Below are positions 6,087 to 7,136 of a stretch of 7,136 nt of DNA, piece by piece (position 1 is the first letter of the stretch; each line of letters starts with the position of its first letter). Made by a program: the position numbers and the translations under genes. This DNA is from Verrucomicrobia bacterium UBA1263 (GTDB lineage: Bacteria; Verrucomicrobiota; Verrucomicrobiia; Limisphaerales; UBA1412). The stretch is from NCBI GenBank assembly GCA_002308515.1, contig DBVN01000111.1:4561-11696 (forward strand). Direction: 5' to 3'. A model generated the notes under the pieces. It had not been told where the DNA came from. It saw only the letters and a program-made list of their open reading frames with translations, and did no database searches.

Positions 6087-6563
6087 TGAATCTAAGTTTA
6101 AATAATACTGTTCAGGCGTTTCCAGTATCTGTGCGCTAAAAACAAAACCATTTGTCATCCATCTCGCTTCCATATATTCTGTGGCTTCGGTGATATTTGT
6201 TTCAAACATTCTGCTAAACAACTTTTTGAATGTGTCTGTATTACTCGTTTTTACTCTTACCTTGATATTTTCAGGCAGCTGAAAAGGCTCTTTGGAAGTG
6301 TAACTCCAGCCTGCAGGTCGTTCTTGAGCCAGAAATGCGAAGTATTTGACCCAATGTCCATTAACAAATGTTGTATCAGCCGGAAAAACTATTCCTGATT
6401 TAGGCTGTATCTTTTTTCCATATTCTTCTACATCCTTTTGTGTTATCATCTCATTCCCGATGATACCAGCGACAAATATGCCCGCAAAAAGAATAAAAGG
6501 CGCAGCTAATACCAGAAGAAATATGCCTGCTATTTTTAATATCTCTTTTTTTGTTTTACTCAT
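6033..6563 (-). CDS. Paralogous single-helix membrane protein, copy 1 of the tight array
   Basis: The product is 176 residues from ATG at 6563. A weak AGAAG lies about 7 bases upstream, with a stronger GGGAG further up, and the gene starts 24 bases after the preceding stop. Layout: basic MSKTKKEILK, helix about 9-36, ITQKDVEEYGKK at 40-51, SGIVFPADTTFV at 56-67, a divergent block FLAQERPAGWSYTS at 77-90 that is two residues longer than FQERGAGWKYTS, KEPFQLPEN at 91-99, FETNITEATEY at 120-130, WMTNGFVFSAQIL at 135-147 and YYLNL at 153-157. The linker (100-117) is basic and Thr/Ser-rich. The tail LKAKETKEEI is identical to that of the next gene. It is the first and most divergent of the four tight copies, so the other three may derive from it or a sister. 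Function unknown. Confidence 0.87.
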   Translation of the reverse strand: MSKTKKEILKIAGIFLLVLAAPFILFAGIFVAGIIGNEMITQKDVEEYGKKIQPKSGIVFPADTTFVNGHWVKYFAFLAQERPAGWSYTSKEPFQLPENIKVRVKTSNTDTFKKLFSRMFETNITEATEYMEARWMTNGFVFSAQILETPEQYYLNLDSWYPRSYELKAKETKEEI

Positions 6564-6587
6564 ATTTATTCTTCTCTACTCCCTTTT

Positions 6588-7022
6588 TTATTTATCTTTT
6601 TCCGTTCCTTCTTTATTATAGTAGAATTCTCGAATCCGAATCAAATCTTCTCCTTCTATTTTAGTTAAAATTGGCTCATTTGTTGTTCCATTTATTATTT
6701 TAAAGAACATTGTCTGTTCTATTTTTTTTGAAGAAATTGTAAATACATTTGATTCAGCATCAATCATCCTGTATATGAAACGCTCCCTCTCCTTTTCATC
6801 CAACCAATCATCAAATCCTTCGCAATCGCATACTTTCAATGGTAATGATCCTTTATCCCAATATTCAAAGAAAACGAATTTTGCACAATGATTCATAAGG
6901 ATTTTTTCAGTATTATAAGCATGCCGCTTACAGGAATTCCAAATATGCAACGAAAATGCAAAAATAATGAATACTATCCAAACAACAACAAACCACTTTG
7001 CTATCTTCCAAAATATTTTCAC
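6588..7022 (-). CDS. Unrecognised single-helix membrane protein, first gene after the FGE-like gene
   Basis: I place the start at GTG 7022, giving 144 residues. AAAGGA (7032-7037) lies 9 bases upstream, and the protein then begins KIFWKIAKW followed directly by a membrane helix at about 10-28. An ATG at 7070 in the same frame would add 16 residues but would run 32 bases into the coding end of the FGE-like gene and has no better ribosome site. After the helix come a basic NSCKRH turn and a soluble domain of about 110 residues with a Cys pair (CDC, 65-67), DWLDEKERERFIYRM at 72-86 and a charged tail ending in KDK. It has none of the family motifs of the genes after it, but shares their plan of a basic end, one helix and an outer domain. 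AT-rich like the rest of the array. Function unknown. Confidence 0.72.
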   Translation of the reverse strand: MKIFWKIAKWFVVVWIVFIIFAFSLHIWNSCKRHAYNTEKILMNHCAKFVFFEYWDKGSLPLKVCDCEGFDDWLDEKERERFIYRMIDAESNVFTISSKKIEQTMFFKIINGTTNEPILTKIEGEDLIRIREFYYNKEGTEKDK

Positions 7023-7031
7023 ATTTCTATT

Positions 7032-7037
7032 TCCTTT
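7032..7037 (-). promoter_or_regulatory. Ribosome binding site that decides the GTG start at 7022
   Basis: AAAGGA on the minus strand, 9 bases before GTG 7022 and immediately after the stop codon of the FGE-like gene (7039-7041). It is the reason for preferring GTG 7022 over ATG 7070. Confidence 0.55.
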
Positions 7038-7038
7038 T

Positions 7039-7136
7039 TTACTTTGCGGTTTTCCTGACCAGAGCGGCACGGAAACCGAGAAAATATCCGTACTCGAACC
7101 GGTTGGGAACCGCGTAGAAACGGCTGGCCGAACGGC
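7039..7136 (-). CDS. FGE-sulfatase/SUMF1-like protein, C-terminal end (rest outside window)
   Basis: Only the last 31 residues are visible, ending at TAA 7041-7039. They read through SRFYAVPNRFEYGYFLGFRAALV and finish RKTAK. The pattern R-F-Y-x-x-P-x-x-R-x-x-x-x-G-x-x-x-GFRAA is the normal end of the formylglycine-generating-enzyme domain (PF03781), where the GFR segment closes the fold. Such proteins either oxidise a cysteine of sulfatases to formylglycine or, more often in bacteria with many copies, have unknown roles; which applies here cannot be told from the end alone. The sequence is GC-rich (55 of the last 96 bases of the window) in contrast with the gene just downstream, so an edge of composition falls at about 7040. 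The next gene starts only 16 bases on, so read-through from this gene into the array is possible. Confidence 0.82.
   Translation of the reverse strand, partial: RSASRFYAVPNRFEYGYFLGFRAALVRKTAK

Noticed and set aside
4412..6121. CRISPR array or integron cassette array as an explanation of the regular repeats
   Set aside because: The repeats are coding gene ends and starts about 521-569 bases apart, not short repeats with unique spacers. I see no attC-like core sites (GTTRRRY and its complement) at the gene junctions and no integrase.
4553..6621. Further overlapping open frames at 4553-4759 (-), 4852-5061 (+), 5203-5385 (-), 5803-6012 (+) and 6346-6621 (+)
   Set aside because: Each is a shadow of a paralogous gene in another frame. 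The real frames keep the motifs through all copies, while these do not.

Overview
The window is an AT-rich accessory block set between two GC-rich, ordinary-looking gene ends. The left edge holds the C-terminal part of an alpha/beta-hydrolase esterase on the plus strand (to 442). The right edge holds the last 31 codons of a formylglycine-generating-enzyme-like (SUMF1/FGE) protein on the minus strand (7039 onward). Base counts on sampled lines show the contrast: 38/60 G+C at 1-60 and 55/96 at 7041-7136, but 17/60 at 5881-5940. The pairing of this esterase type with FGE-like proteins, a PF09820-type ATPase and a pseudopilin-like protein would suit a PVC-group bacterium (Lentisphaerota, Kiritimatiellota or Verrucomicrobiota) or a Bacteroidota relative. 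That is inference from gene content; there is no rRNA or marker gene here.

Plus strand: after the esterase come 84 bases of spacer, then a complete 557-residue AAA-ATPase-like protein (527-2200) with a C-terminal PD-(D/E)XK nuclease-like domain. Its gene converges on everything to its right across a 124-base gap (2201-2324) that holds two inverted repeats.

Minus strand, in order of transcription (7136 to 2325): the FGE-like gene end; an unrecognised one-helix membrane protein with a GTG start (7022-6588); four close paralogues of 173-176 residues (6563-6033, 6036-5512, 5515-4994, 4955-4425); a membrane-anchored protein with a GspG/pseudopilin-like globular half (4412-3711); and two diverged members of the same paralogous family (3636-2899 and 2891-2325). 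Spacing is tight (two 4-base ATGA overlaps, other gaps 7-74 bases), so this looks like one operon. No clear promoter is visible at its head, and it may be read from the FGE-like gene.

The six paralogues are the main interest. Each has a short lysine-rich N-terminus, one membrane helix, and an extracytoplasmic domain with four shared motifs: SG-[IM]-x-FP-[AE]-DT, a K-x-PFQ-[LF]-PE box, an F-[KE]-T-[NH]-I-like box, and W-x-TN-x-F-x-F followed by YLxL. I know no named family for this domain. The array shows recent tandem duplication, mosaic 5' and 3' ends, a segment of changing charge between fixed motifs, an internal motif duplication in one member, and a nucleotide element that overlaps the stop codons of four genes, one of them unrelated to the family. 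This is the pattern of a diversifying cell-surface or immunity-type gene array, but the sequence does not establish its function.
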